Source: Cryobacterium sp. GrIS_2_6 (GTDB lineage: Bacteria; Actinomycetota; Actinomycetes; Actinomycetales; Microbacteriaceae). From it: 64,000 nucleotides of DNA. Every line of letters starts with the position of its first letter. Within the stretch, counting starts at the first letter, position 1. This document shows positions 43,185 through 51,778 of this stretch, one piece after another. A program made the translations under genes and the position numbers. Under the pieces are notes generated by a model, which was not told where the DNA came from, made no database searches, and saw nothing but the letters and a program-made list of their open reading frames with translations. The stretch is taken from positions 2,728,001 to 2,792,000 of the forward strand of contig NZ_JAXCHP010000001.1 in NCBI RefSeq assembly GCF_035984545.1. The letters run 5' to 3'.

Positions 43185-43733
43185 ATGTCAATTCTGCGAA
43201 TGGGAATGCGCGTGACGGGCATCGTTGGGGTCTCGCTCGTCATCTTCGGCGTCCTTGGATCTCCGATTTACGTCTTTCCACGCTCGGATCCAGAGGCGAA
43301 GTCCGACGTCGTCTATGTGATCGGCCCGCCCGATGCCGCTGAGCTCTCGATTGCCACAGCAATGATGCGGAAGGGCCTGGCATCTGAACTGCTCATCTCG
43401 GTAAACGATCGCGCGTTCGACAACAGCACGGGCTTGGGCCTCTGCGTGAGACCTCAGAAGTTCCGCGTGACGTGTGTGACTCCGGAACCGTTCACGACCC
43501 AGGGCGAGGCCCGGCTTCTCACGCAGATCTCGCAGAAGCGAGGCTGGACAACGGCCACGGTAATCACAGGGGTTGCCCATGTCAGCCGGACCAGGCTCCT
43601 AATGGGCCGTTGTTTCACTGGCGACCTTTACGTTATCGGGACGCCCTCACGACTCAACGCCGTTGAGTGGGCAGGACAATACCTCTACCAGTCGGGTGCA
43701 TTCATCAAGGCCGCACTCTCCCCGAATTGCTGA
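43185..43733 (+). CDS. YdcF/SanA-like DUF218 membrane protein
   Basis: A 182-residue protein. One N-terminal transmembrane helix (MRVTGIVGVSLVIFGVLG); DVVYVIGPPDAAELSIATAMMR and FTTQGEARLLTQISQKRGWTTA match the DUF218 pattern. GAGAGG lies before ATG 43185; the frame opens 22 codons earlier without support. Members of this group affect envelope properties; here it probably helps polysaccharide assembly, by location only. Cys pairs (GLCVRP, VTCVTP, GRCF, PNC) suggest an extracytoplasmic fold. Confidence 0.7.
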   Translation: MSILRMGMRVTGIVGVSLVIFGVLGSPIYVFPRSDPEAKSDVVYVIGPPDAAELSIATAMMRKGLASELLISVNDRAFDNSTGLGLCVRPQKFRVTCVTPEPFTTQGEARLLTQISQKRGWTTATVITGVAHVSRTRLLMGRCFTGDLYVIGTPSRLNAVEWAGQYLYQSGAFIKAALSPNC

Positions 43734-43820
43734 CCTCCCGAGCATGCTTCTCGACACCGAGTTGAGTTTCCACCGCAGCACCCGGCACGCGCCCGAAATC
43801 GAAGATCCTGGAGTTTGACA

Positions 43821-44903
43821 GTGAGCAAGAAGACCATGAGGCCCACAATCATGTACTCGTTCGCAGAGCCAGATGCGGCGGCGAACCCCTACGTCGTAAT
43901 GGTCGCGCGCGAGACGGCCAAGGACTTCAACGTCCGCTATTTCTCCTGGCGAAATGCGATCTTCTCCCGATACGACGTCTTCCACTCCCACTGGCCTGAA
44001 TATCAGGTCCGTGGCACATCCGTCGCGAAGACCGCCCTCAGGGCGGCCGCTGCCGCCCTGTGGCTCGTCCGCTTGCATCTCTTGCGAACGCCAGTGATCG
44101 TCACGATGCACAATCAGGACAGCCACGACAGCTTGACCAGGGTCGACCGACTATTCCTGCGGTTCTTCCTTCCACTGGTTTCGGTGGAGATATTCCTCAA
44201 CGACTCGGCGGAAAACGATTACTCGAAGGGCGTGGTCATACTCCATGGGACCTACCGCGACTGGTATGACCGCGTCACGCCCGAGAAGTCTGCCGACGCA
44301 CCCACCCGGGTCACCTATTTCGGGCTCGTGCGCCCATACAAGGGTGTGGAGATCCTCATCGAAGCATTCACGACTCTCCGACGGAACGACGTCGAACTCC
44401 TGATCGCCGGCAAGTCCCTGGATCCGGACTACCTGGCGCAACTACATGAGGCGGCCGCGGAATCCGATGCCGTCCGTTTTGATACCCGCCATATCCCGGA
44501 CGAGTTGCTCTCCCGGATTGTGGCCGACGCGGACTTGATCGTCCTGCCGTACCGCTACATGTACAACTCCGGAGCCTTGCTCTTGGCGCTGTCCTTCGAC
44601 ACGCCGACGCTTGTGCCGGACACTCCCACAAACCGAAGTATCCGACAGGAGGTCGGTGAGGAGTGGGTCCAGCTGTTTGAATGGCCGCTGACTGCGGAGG
44701 CACTGGAATCTGCCATTACCGTGGCCAAGCTCAAGGCGATCGACGGGACTCACCCCGATATGTCCCGCCGCACCTGGGCCGTGATGAGGACCCAGCACAG
44801 CAGCCTCTATAGCTCACTCATTGAGCTGCGTTCGCAGCACAGGTCCCGGCCAGGGGAATCGGAAATGCGGGAGATCCGCAGTCGCGCCACACCCGCGAGC
44901 TGA
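43821..44903 (+). CDS. Glycosyltransferase, GT-B fold (GT4-like)
   Basis: A 360-residue GT-B enzyme. VFHSHWPEYQ and IVTMHNQDSHD are in the N-terminal acceptor domain; VTYFGLVRPYKGVEILIEAF begins the nucleotide-binding domain; LPYRYMYNSGALLLALS contains the donor-binding Glu/Ser region. GTG 43821, with GGAG eight bases upstream, is preferred over TTG 43815. Sequence feel is of mannosyl- or glucuronosyl-transferases acting on exopolysaccharide lipids, unproven. It converges with 44906-46081 only two bases away. Confidence 0.8.
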   Translation: MSKKTMRPTIMYSFAEPDAAANPYVVMVARETAKDFNVRYFSWRNAIFSRYDVFHSHWPEYQVRGTSVAKTALRAAAAALWLVRLHLLRTPVIVTMHNQDSHDSLTRVDRLFLRFFLPLVSVEIFLNDSAENDYSKGVVILHGTYRDWYDRVTPEKSADAPTRVTYFGLVRPYKGVEILIEAFTTLRRNDVELLIAGKSLDPDYLAQLHEAAAESDAVRFDTRHIPDELLSRIVADADLIVLPYRYMYNSGALLLALSFDTPTLVPDTPTNRSIRQEVGEEWVQLFEWPLTAEALESAITVAKLKAIDGTHPDMSRRTWAVMRTQHSSLYSSLIELRSQHRSRPGESEMREIRSRATPAS

Positions 44904-44905
44904 TC

Positions 44906-46081
44906 TCATAATCGCGTCTGACTGGAGTCGAGCGGCCGCGCGCCGTCCATCGTGCCCCCTGCGAGCTGCTCGAGCGTGCGGAAGTACGCGTCTGCGATTC
45001 TTATCGGGTCGTACTGTGCGAGCGCGGCGGCCCGGGATTCATCGTCCACTTTCGGCCTAGGGACTGTCCCGTCTGCCAGAGAGTCGAGATACCCGGTCAG
45101 TTGAGAAATCGAATCGAGTGCCACCCCGATTCCGGTGTCCTGGATGATTTCCTTCGGACCTGAGTCGCCGACGGAAATGGGGACGGCCCGAGCCGCAATG
45201 GCCTCGACGATTCCCCGGCCGAAGGCCTCGTGGTCGGATGCATTTACGACGAAATCGCAGGTCGACATGAGCTCGCCGACGTGAGGAACCGTGTCCGCCA
45301 CGGAAGCGCGAGCGCCCAACCTTGCTGCGCTGGATCTCACATTATTCTCATAGTCGGTGCGAATCTCTTCCGGCCGTCCGCCGACAATGAGGACCCGGAC
45401 GCTGTCGCTACGGCACGCCGCCACGGACTCGATAACACTGTCGACACCCTTGTGGGGGGAAATCTGCCCGAACACTCCGACCAGGATATCGCTGGGCCTG
45501 AGGTGCGGAATCTTCGGATGGTCCAGTGGGACGGTCACCGGTCGTGGAATCACGCTGATGGTAGAACTCGGCTCCAGGCCGCTCCTCTGCAGGACGGAGA
45601 GTGACGGGGCGATGACGCCCCGTGAAAGTCGTGCAAGGGCGCGGACGACGGAGTGACCGCGCCGACCCGAGAACGTCTCGTGGAGATCCAGTACCAAAGG
45701 GCGGCGACTGAGTTTGGACGCCACGGAAGTCTCGATCGCCTGCCAGATGCTGAAGGACAGCACAAGATCGAAACGGCGGAGCACGGGAGCGAGACGCCAC
45801 CCGCCTCCCCAGGCTGACAGCGCTTCCAAAAGGAGAAGTCGAACTCCAGCGCCTTGGAGTCCGCCATTGCGCTCCAACGCGGGATGGCGTGCGAAACGAT
45901 GGTTGACAACGGCGAACCCCAAGTCACGGACCACTGCGGCAAGTGGAGACGAATGGGCGACCAGAAAGGTCAGTTGGATGCGCTCGTGGTCGACTCGCTT
46001 GCTCAACTCGATGAGCGTGCGTTCGGCGCCCCAGATTTCAAGGGACTGCGTGACGATGAGAACCTTCAGCGGAGTATTCAT
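44906..46081 (-). CDS. Glycosyltransferase family 4
   Basis: A 391-residue GT4 protein. VLIVTQSLEIWGAERTLIELS opens the acceptor domain; GVFGQISPHKGVDSVIESV starts the donor domain; EAFGRGIVEAIAARAVPI is the E-x7-E donor motif. It shares ATGA with the acyltransferase upstream, part of a chain of overlapping minus-strand genes from 51751 to 44906. Sugar specificity unknown. Confidence 0.85.
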   Translation of the reverse strand: MNTPLKVLIVTQSLEIWGAERTLIELSKRVDHERIQLTFLVAHSSPLAAVVRDLGFAVVNHRFARHPALERNGGLQGAGVRLLLLEALSAWGGGWRLAPVLRRFDLVLSFSIWQAIETSVASKLSRRPLVLDLHETFSGRRGHSVVRALARLSRGVIAPSLSVLQRSGLEPSSTISVIPRPVTVPLDHPKIPHLRPSDILVGVFGQISPHKGVDSVIESVAACRSDSVRVLIVGGRPEEIRTDYENNVRSSAARLGARASVADTVPHVGELMSTCDFVVNASDHEAFGRGIVEAIAARAVPISVGDSGPKEIIQDTGIGVALDSISQLTGYLDSLADGTVPRPKVDDESRAAALAQYDPIRIADAYFRTLEQLAGGTMDGARPLDSSQTRL

Positions 46082-46764
46082 GCGTCACCCCGCGAACCCA
46101 GGACTCGGGCCGGGACTCCCCCGGCGATGGCATTGGCTGGGATGTCGCCGCGCACGACTGCACCCGCGGCGATGACCGCACCATCACCGATCGAGGATCC
46201 ACCGAGAACGACGACGCCGGCTCCGATCCATACATCGTTCCCGATGCGCGTTGGAATGCGCACCTCACCTTGTTCGCGAATGGGGACCCCCATTTTCGTG
46301 TAGACGTGGTTTTCCGACACGACAGTCACGTTCGGCCCCAGGAGACAGTCCGCGCCGATCTCGATTCCGCCTTGCCCCAGGATGACGTTGAAGGCACCGA
46401 TCGAGGTTCTCGATCCGATCCTGATGCCCTCACCGAGGTGACGGATGACACCAGAACCGCGCAGAACGGCGTTTTGATCGATCGTGACCTGGCTGCCCAG
46501 ATGCACGCCGGACCGCGACAGCGCATCGATGGTCACCAGCGTGCCAATCGAGGTCTGTCCACCCAGTGTAAGGTTGCCTCGTGATCGCAGCACCACGCGG
46601 CGCCCGATGTAGGTGCTCGGATACCCTCGGACCAGACCCCGTGCTCGGTCTGCGAACTTGCGGGCGATGAACGATGCCAGCATGCCGGTCCGCACGTCAG
46701 GGTCGATACCCTGCGAGACCCCGCGGACGCGTGTGTATAGCCGGTCCAGTACTCTGCGAATCAT
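46078..46764 (-). CDS. Hexapeptide-repeat O-acetyltransferase
   Basis: A 228-residue left-handed beta-helix protein: hexapeptide turns such as IGTLVTI, IGSRTSIG, IEIGADCLLG, IGNDVWIGAGVVVLGGSSIG and VVRGDIPANAIAGGVPARVL at the end. These CoA-dependent enzymes acetylate sugar hydroxyls or amines. The neighbours on both sides are glycosyltransferases with ATGA overlaps, so decoration of the exopolysaccharide is likely. N-terminal 50 residues are helical. Confidence 0.85.
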   Translation of the reverse strand: MIRRVLDRLYTRVRGVSQGIDPDVRTGMLASFIARKFADRARGLVRGYPSTYIGRRVVLRSRGNLTLGGQTSIGTLVTIDALSRSGVHLGSQVTIDQNAVLRGSGVIRHLGEGIRIGSRTSIGAFNVILGQGGIEIGADCLLGPNVTVVSENHVYTKMGVPIREQGEVRIPTRIGNDVWIGAGVVVLGGSSIGDGAVIAAGAVVRGDIPANAIAGGVPARVLGSRGDA

Positions 46765-47846
46765 TTCTCTCCCCCGGTGCGCGAAGCGGCTATCGAATCG
46801 GATATCTCAGTCCTCAGCCGACGCACGATGGTGGACCATTCGTAGCGGGACGGGTCGGGGAGTCGCGGTCGCTCGGCGACGATGGCCGCCGACACCTTGT
46901 CGGCGATGTCGTCGATGTCCTCCGGATCGAAGAACTGCCCAACATCTCCGAATTCCGTGAAGGCCGGAATGGCGCTGAGCGCGAGGCGTGCACCGGCATT
47001 GAGAGCCTCCAGAACGGGCAGACCGAAGCCTTCATCGAGACTGGGGAACGCGAAGACTGCACAGTTCTCGTAAAGCCAGAGGAGTTCGGAGTCACTGACG
47101 CCACCGGCGCTGAGGATGGAGCCGGCAGCGATTCCCTGGACTGTGCTGTGCTGTTCACCGGAAATGCCGTCCGGATTTCCGACGATCACCAACGGAAACT
47201 CGGGCGCTATCGTGCCTCGCTGGAGCAAGGCGCGCGCCAGTGTGTCGATATTCTTCCGGACGTTGATGCGCCCAACGGCCAGAATATAGCGTCCCGGTTT
47301 GAGTGGAAGGCTCGTCAGTGTCGCCGTCGAGTGGCCCAACGGTTGCGGTACGCCCAAACCGACTGCCACGACCGGCGTCCTCATACGGTGGTTGAGCCTC
47401 TGGATTCGATCCTTCTCCGCGTGGGATGAGGTGGCTATCAGCTGCGCCCATCTCAGCAGTCCCGGGATGACCGACAGGTAGATGCGTTCCTTGCGTGAGA
47501 ACCATTCCGGATGCTCCTGAAAGATGGCGTCGTGCAAGAACACCGTTCGATGCTGGCGTGAGAACGGTGTCACGAAGTTCTGGCTGATCACAGTGTCGAA
47601 ACATTCACGGAATCCGGGGCGCAAGACGACGCTCGCCGCATGCAGGCGTGCACGGCGGGTGAGGATTTCGGCATTCGGCAGCGACTCCCGGATCTCGCCG
47701 CGCCTGGGCAGGTCAACTGCAGGGATCTCCAGGGTGAGATGATCATCCGGAAATTCCTGAGACCAGGCCAGGACGAGGCTGCGAAGGACATTCCTTCCGC
47801 TGGGAGGTCCCCCGAACCACCAAAAGGCGTCAAAAAGAACTTTCAC
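46761..47846 (-). CDS. Glycosyltransferase family 4
   Basis: A 361-residue GT4 protein. WWFGGPPSGRNVLRSLV near the start, VFLHDAIFQEHPEWFS, KPGRYILAVGRINVRKNIDTLA in the donor domain, and FAFPSLDEGFGLPVLEALNAG, the donor-binding motif. ATGA overlaps occur at both ends. It resembles mannosyltransferases of O-antigen clusters. Substrate not determined. Confidence 0.85.
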   Translation of the reverse strand: MKVLFDAFWWFGGPPSGRNVLRSLVLAWSQEFPDDHLTLEIPAVDLPRRGEIRESLPNAEILTRRARLHAASVVLRPGFRECFDTVISQNFVTPFSRQHRTVFLHDAIFQEHPEWFSRKERIYLSVIPGLLRWAQLIATSSHAEKDRIQRLNHRMRTPVVAVGLGVPQPLGHSTATLTSLPLKPGRYILAVGRINVRKNIDTLARALLQRGTIAPEFPLVIVGNPDGISGEQHSTVQGIAAGSILSAGGVSDSELLWLYENCAVFAFPSLDEGFGLPVLEALNAGARLALSAIPAFTEFGDVGQFFDPEDIDDIADKVSAAIVAERPRLPDPSRYEWSTIVRRLRTEISDSIAASRTGGEK

Positions 47847-48949
47847 TTCCGGCTCCGGGACAGCGCGGTGAGCGCCCTATCGTAGGCTCCATCGACAATC
47901 TCCCACGTGTAGGAATCCTTCACTCGTCGGAGAGCCGAGGCGGCCAGGGCTTCGGCCCGCTCAGGTGCGTGGACCACGGTCATGATGCCGTCATGAATCG
48001 ACTGCGGGTCGGGACTGACAAATGCACCGTCCTCACCGAGGACTTCTCGGTTGTAGACCGTGTCCCGGGCCACGGTCGGGGCGCCACACGCCATGGCTTG
48101 GACCAGGGCCGGGTTGGTCCCACCGACGCTGTGCCCATGGAAATAGACTGCTGCATGGTTCCATAGGGAGAACAGGCGCTGATCGTCGTTCACATGCCCC
48201 AACCACTGGACATTCGAATTACGAGCGGCGAGTTCCCTCGCCGCTTCGTCCAGGACTCCCCCATAACCCGACGAACCGACGATGACGACGGGGATCGACG
48301 TGCTGATCAACTCCGCCGCGTCCAGGAACTCTGGAATCGTGTTTTCGGGCACGAAACGAGCGACAACAAGCACATAACCGCGGTGCTTGAGGCCCGCCTC
48401 GACAGGCAGGTCCGAGGTCAGCGTTCCGCCATAAGGGATGAAGACACCATCGATGCCGTAGGCATTGCGCCAGCGCCGCGCGATTTCCTTCGAATCGCAC
48501 ACGATCTGGGATGCGAACCGGGCGGTAAGCCAGGCTCCGGACCGAAACATGGCCTTTGCGGCCATTCCCCACTTGGCGCGCTCCCATTCGATTCCGTCTA
48601 CGTTGACCAGGACGGGAATGCCTCGGGCACGAAGGAGCGGCAGCCAGAACCCATTCGCGACGTTCATGACTAGCGCGACGTCTGGCTTTCGAATAAGGGC
48701 GTGGAGCGTTGAGGAAAGACCGAACGACAAAGTACTCAAAGACTTCGTTTCAAGGCCCCAGGTTTCGACGGCGGACACACGTTGGTCCAGAGTCGTATCG
48801 TCTACCTTCGTCGCTCCGGGCCGCCCGTAAACAACGACCTTCCAGTCGTGATCGGACAAGTACGGTGCGAGACTCCTCACCGCGGTTTCGAACCCGCCGT
48901 AGTAGCTGGGATATCCGCGGGTGCCGATGATGGCGACTGATTTCGTCAT
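47843..48949 (-). CDS. Glycosyltransferase, DUF1972/rhamnosyltransferase type
   Basis: A 368-residue protein whose start VAIIGTRGYPSYYGGFETAV is the DUF1972 signature typical of rhamnosyltransferases. LMNVANGFWLPLLRARGIPV and VNVDGIEWERAKWG follow; the donor motif is PALVQAMACGAPTVARDT. It overlaps its downstream neighbour by ATGA. The rhamnosyl role is by family; whether dTDP-rhamnose is made here is doubtful because rfbD is deleted. Confidence 0.83.
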   Translation of the reverse strand: MTKSVAIIGTRGYPSYYGGFETAVRSLAPYLSDHDWKVVVYGRPGATKVDDTTLDQRVSAVETWGLETKSLSTLSFGLSSTLHALIRKPDVALVMNVANGFWLPLLRARGIPVLVNVDGIEWERAKWGMAAKAMFRSGAWLTARFASQIVCDSKEIARRWRNAYGIDGVFIPYGGTLTSDLPVEAGLKHRGYVLVVARFVPENTIPEFLDAAELISTSIPVVIVGSSGYGGVLDEAARELAARNSNVQWLGHVNDDQRLFSLWNHAAVYFHGHSVGGTNPALVQAMACGAPTVARDTVYNREVLGEDGAFVSPDPQSIHDGIMTVVHAPERAEALAASALRRVKDSYTWEIVDGAYDRALTALSRSRK

Positions 48950-49001
48950 GACGTGGTTGTCCGTTCTCTGGGTGACGTGCGGTGCAGGATGTGGACGACA
49001 G

Positions 49002-50351
49002 TCACGGATGTTCGCTGCGCTCGGACTCGGACTCGGGCTGGGACTGGGGCTGGGTCTGGGTCTGGGGCTGGGGCTGGGGCTGGGGCTGGGTAGCGTCCTC
49101 TCGGGTGATTGAGCGTTCCATACCCTCAGCGATCAGTTCCTGCATGAAGTTCTTGAATCTTGCCTCGGTCCACAACGTGGTGTGTGCCCGGGGTAATCTC
49201 GCGGCCTCGAGCAGGGCCTCCGCAATCGTGGAAACCGAGAGATCCGCCGTCGCCGGAATCATCACACCGCTGGTGCCGGCTTCCTCCAGGACAGACGAAG
49301 CGCCCGTGTTCGCGAAGCAGACAACAGGGATCCCGATTGCTGTAGCCTCTCCGATCACTCCGCTCGCCCCTTCCCTGCCCGACGGGTGGAAGAAAACGTC
49401 GGAGGTGGCCATGGCGGCCAGCACCTGATCGCGCGGCAGCTTCCCGCGGAAGACGACGCGATCGGAAACTCCCAACTCCGCGGCAAGTGCGGGCAGGCTG
49501 TCGGCGACGCCCTCGAGCGGCTTCCCCAGCAGCTCATAGTGGGCGTTCTCGAGAAGCGGATGCGTGAGGGCCTGAAGTCCCAGGTCGAACCGCTTCCGAG
49601 GCACGAGATGTCCAACCGAGAGAATTCGCAGTGCCTGCGACGGCTGATCCTCTGCGTCGGACCGGAGCCTTCTCGCCGCATCGATGGCTCTTTCCAGCTC
49701 GGGCTTCAAGATCACATTCGGAAACACCCGCGCTCGGACTCCCAAGCGCTCGAAGATCTTACCGACGGCCTGATTCTGGGCCACCACCAAGTCCACTCGT
49801 CGCCCGAATGCCTTGGCCGGCAGGAGAGCAATTCGATCGCGCAGGGCCTGGGTGAGGGCCTCCCGGCGAACGCCCATCGCCAAGGGCTTCACCTTGTAGA
49901 CGGCGCTGTCGCCGGCCGACCCGATAGGTCCCCATACCTTGAAGACTCTCCGTGAGAATGCGGTGATGGGCGTTGGGAACACTTCGGTGGCGAAGGTGAC
50001 GTGGTGCGCCAGAAAAACCGGACGCGAGGCCTCCAGGGAGCGCATCACGCGGCCGGCCAGCATCCACCAAACCACGTATTCGAACCGAGTCAGCTGGGGT
50101 TTCTTCAGAACCCTCAGGCCGGGGGGCATATCGATTCCGATCGTTTCAACGACACCGTCGAGCCCCTCTGCTTGCAACTGGGCGTCCACCGGCCCTTTGG
50201 ACCTCAGGTTCATGACCACGACGACGTCGAGGCCCCGCTCCATGGCCAGTTGCGCAGTCACCTTGATGAAGGACCAGCCGATTCCGGTTTCGCTGCTCAT
50301 CGCAGGATTCGCAGCGAACGCGCTGATCACGATGGTCTTGGCTCGTCTCAT
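49002..50351 (-). CDS. Glycosyltransferase family 4 with a Pro-Gln/Glu-Ser repeat tail
   Basis: A 449-residue GT4 protein. VISAFAANPAMSSETGIGWSF opens it (split: NPAMSSETGIGW); FKVWGPIGSAGD and ILSVGHLVPRKRFDLGLQAL follow; the donor motif is HPSGREGASGVIGEATAIGI. The last 30 residues are PQ/TQ/SE repeats from CAGCCC-type hexamers (about 49020-49095), a disordered tail not usual in the family. ATGA overlap with the polymerase gene upstream. Confidence 0.83.
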   Translation of the reverse strand: MRRAKTIVISAFAANPAMSSETGIGWSFIKVTAQLAMERGLDVVVVMNLRSKGPVDAQLQAEGLDGVVETIGIDMPPGLRVLKKPQLTRFEYVVWWMLAGRVMRSLEASRPVFLAHHVTFATEVFPTPITAFSRRVFKVWGPIGSAGDSAVYKVKPLAMGVRREALTQALRDRIALLPAKAFGRRVDLVVAQNQAVGKIFERLGVRARVFPNVILKPELERAIDAARRLRSDAEDQPSQALRILSVGHLVPRKRFDLGLQALTHPLLENAHYELLGKPLEGVADSLPALAAELGVSDRVVFRGKLPRDQVLAAMATSDVFFHPSGREGASGVIGEATAIGIPVVCFANTGASSVLEEAGTSGVMIPATADLSVSTIAEALLEAARLPRAHTTLWTEARFKNFMQELIAEGMERSITREDATQPQPQPQPQTQTQPQSQPESESERSEHP

Positions 50352-51751
50352 GACCGGGATGATCCTTCCAGTGCCGGGCTACTGATCCCGAGTGTTCGTG
50401 GTTCCGGGGAGTCGCCCCCCTTTGCGTGAAGCGGGATGAGTGCCAGGTAGATCCAGGTGAACGTCATCCAGAACGAGTTCGTTGCGGAGGAGCAGACCAA
50501 TAGGATGCTCAGCACGATAAAGGCGTCCAGGCGTCGGTGGTTCCTGAATGCCATCACCACGAGGAGCACGACGAACAGGACAAGTCCAACGAGACCCACG
50601 TCGTAGAGCATCGCGTACCACACGGAACTCAGGTATGGCCGGCCCGTGTTTGTCGTATCCCGTTCGTGGAATTGTGAGAACGAGTTCAGGCCGCTTCCGA
50701 AAAGCCACCGTGCGAGTGTGTCGATGTCGGCGAGCGCCGTCTTGAAAATGTCGGCCCGATAGGCTCCGGTTCCTGACTGAGTGTCCAGGAGATGTCCCAG
50801 CCGCCACGAGAGCGAATTGGACGATTCGACGGCTCCTCCCGTGGGCGCCGGCAATAGGGCAACCGCCAGCAGGGAGACAGCCGCCGTGGCCGCGATGATG
50901 GGGATAAAAGCCGGCGACCTGCGCCATTTCGTGGCCACCATCACTACGATCAAGATGCCGAGGCCGATCCAGGCGGAACGTGTTCCGGCAAGGGCCACAG
51001 CCAGAACCAGAATGCCGGCGCCCCAGAGTGACGACCGGGATAATGACTGCCGCCAGCAGTACATCACTGCCAGCCAGCCCACACACTGGGTTGCGAAGAT
51101 GTTCGTTTCGAATGAGAAGCCGATGAGACGAGAGTCGGCTGCGACCCCGGGCGTGAGACTCGCCGGGAGTCCGAGATAGGTTCTCCCGAGATAGCTGACA
51201 ACGCTCAGCGCCGCGATGCATCCGATCACAACGGTGCCGATCTTGACCATGTCCAGTCTTGACGCGCTGCTCTTGGTCAGAGCGAAGTAGGCCACGATGC
51301 CGAGCGCGATCTGAAGCGCGATCCAGATGCTCTTCAACGGGTCGGGTGCATTCGCGGCTGATGTCACGACAGCAAGGGCGACGAATGCCCCGGAAATCAC
51401 GAGGGTGGCCACCGGGATTAGTTTCGGGGTCGAATGGTCCAGGGACGGCCAGGCGCGGGCGCTGACGATGAACAGAAGGGCCAATCCGAAATGCTCGGGT
51501 CTGACAGTCGCCGAGCCAACGGACGTCGTCACTCCCGTCAGACAAATCGACAGGAAATACAGCGCCCAGGCCAGCCTCACGGACCGCACGGCGGCAGCTA
51601 CCGCGATGGTCCCAAAAATTCCCGTCAGCACCGCCTGGCCACCGCCTGCGGACGCGGCCGCGGCCAGGACCATCGTGAGGACGACCGCCACCCCCGGAAG
51701 GATGATGCGTCGATTAGAGCGCAGGATTACAGATCCGCCCGTCGCACTCAT
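50348..51751 (-). CDS. O-antigen ligase/polymerase-like membrane protein (Wzy candidate)
   Basis: A 467-residue protein with about 12 helices and a periplasmic loop near residues 310-350 (GAYRADIFKTALADIDTLARWL, FGSGLNSFSQFHERD) typical of Wzy_C/WaaL proteins. It probably polymerises repeat units outside the membrane. It sits between the sugar-phosphate transferase and a glycosyltransferase in the same transcription unit. Polymerase versus ligase cannot be settled by sequence. Confidence 0.8.
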   Translation of the reverse strand: MSATGGSVILRSNRRIILPGVAVVLTMVLAAAASAGGGQAVLTGIFGTIAVAAAVRSVRLAWALYFLSICLTGVTTSVGSATVRPEHFGLALLFIVSARAWPSLDHSTPKLIPVATLVISGAFVALAVVTSAANAPDPLKSIWIALQIALGIVAYFALTKSSASRLDMVKIGTVVIGCIAALSVVSYLGRTYLGLPASLTPGVAADSRLIGFSFETNIFATQCVGWLAVMYCWRQSLSRSSLWGAGILVLAVALAGTRSAWIGLGILIVVMVATKWRRSPAFIPIIAATAAVSLLAVALLPAPTGGAVESSNSLSWRLGHLLDTQSGTGAYRADIFKTALADIDTLARWLFGSGLNSFSQFHERDTTNTGRPYLSSVWYAMLYDVGLVGLVLFVVLLVVMAFRNHRRLDAFIVLSILLVCSSATNSFWMTFTWIYLALIPLHAKGGDSPEPRTLGISSPALEGSSRS

Positions 51752-51778
51752 GTCAACCGTCCTTTAGCGTATTCAGCA

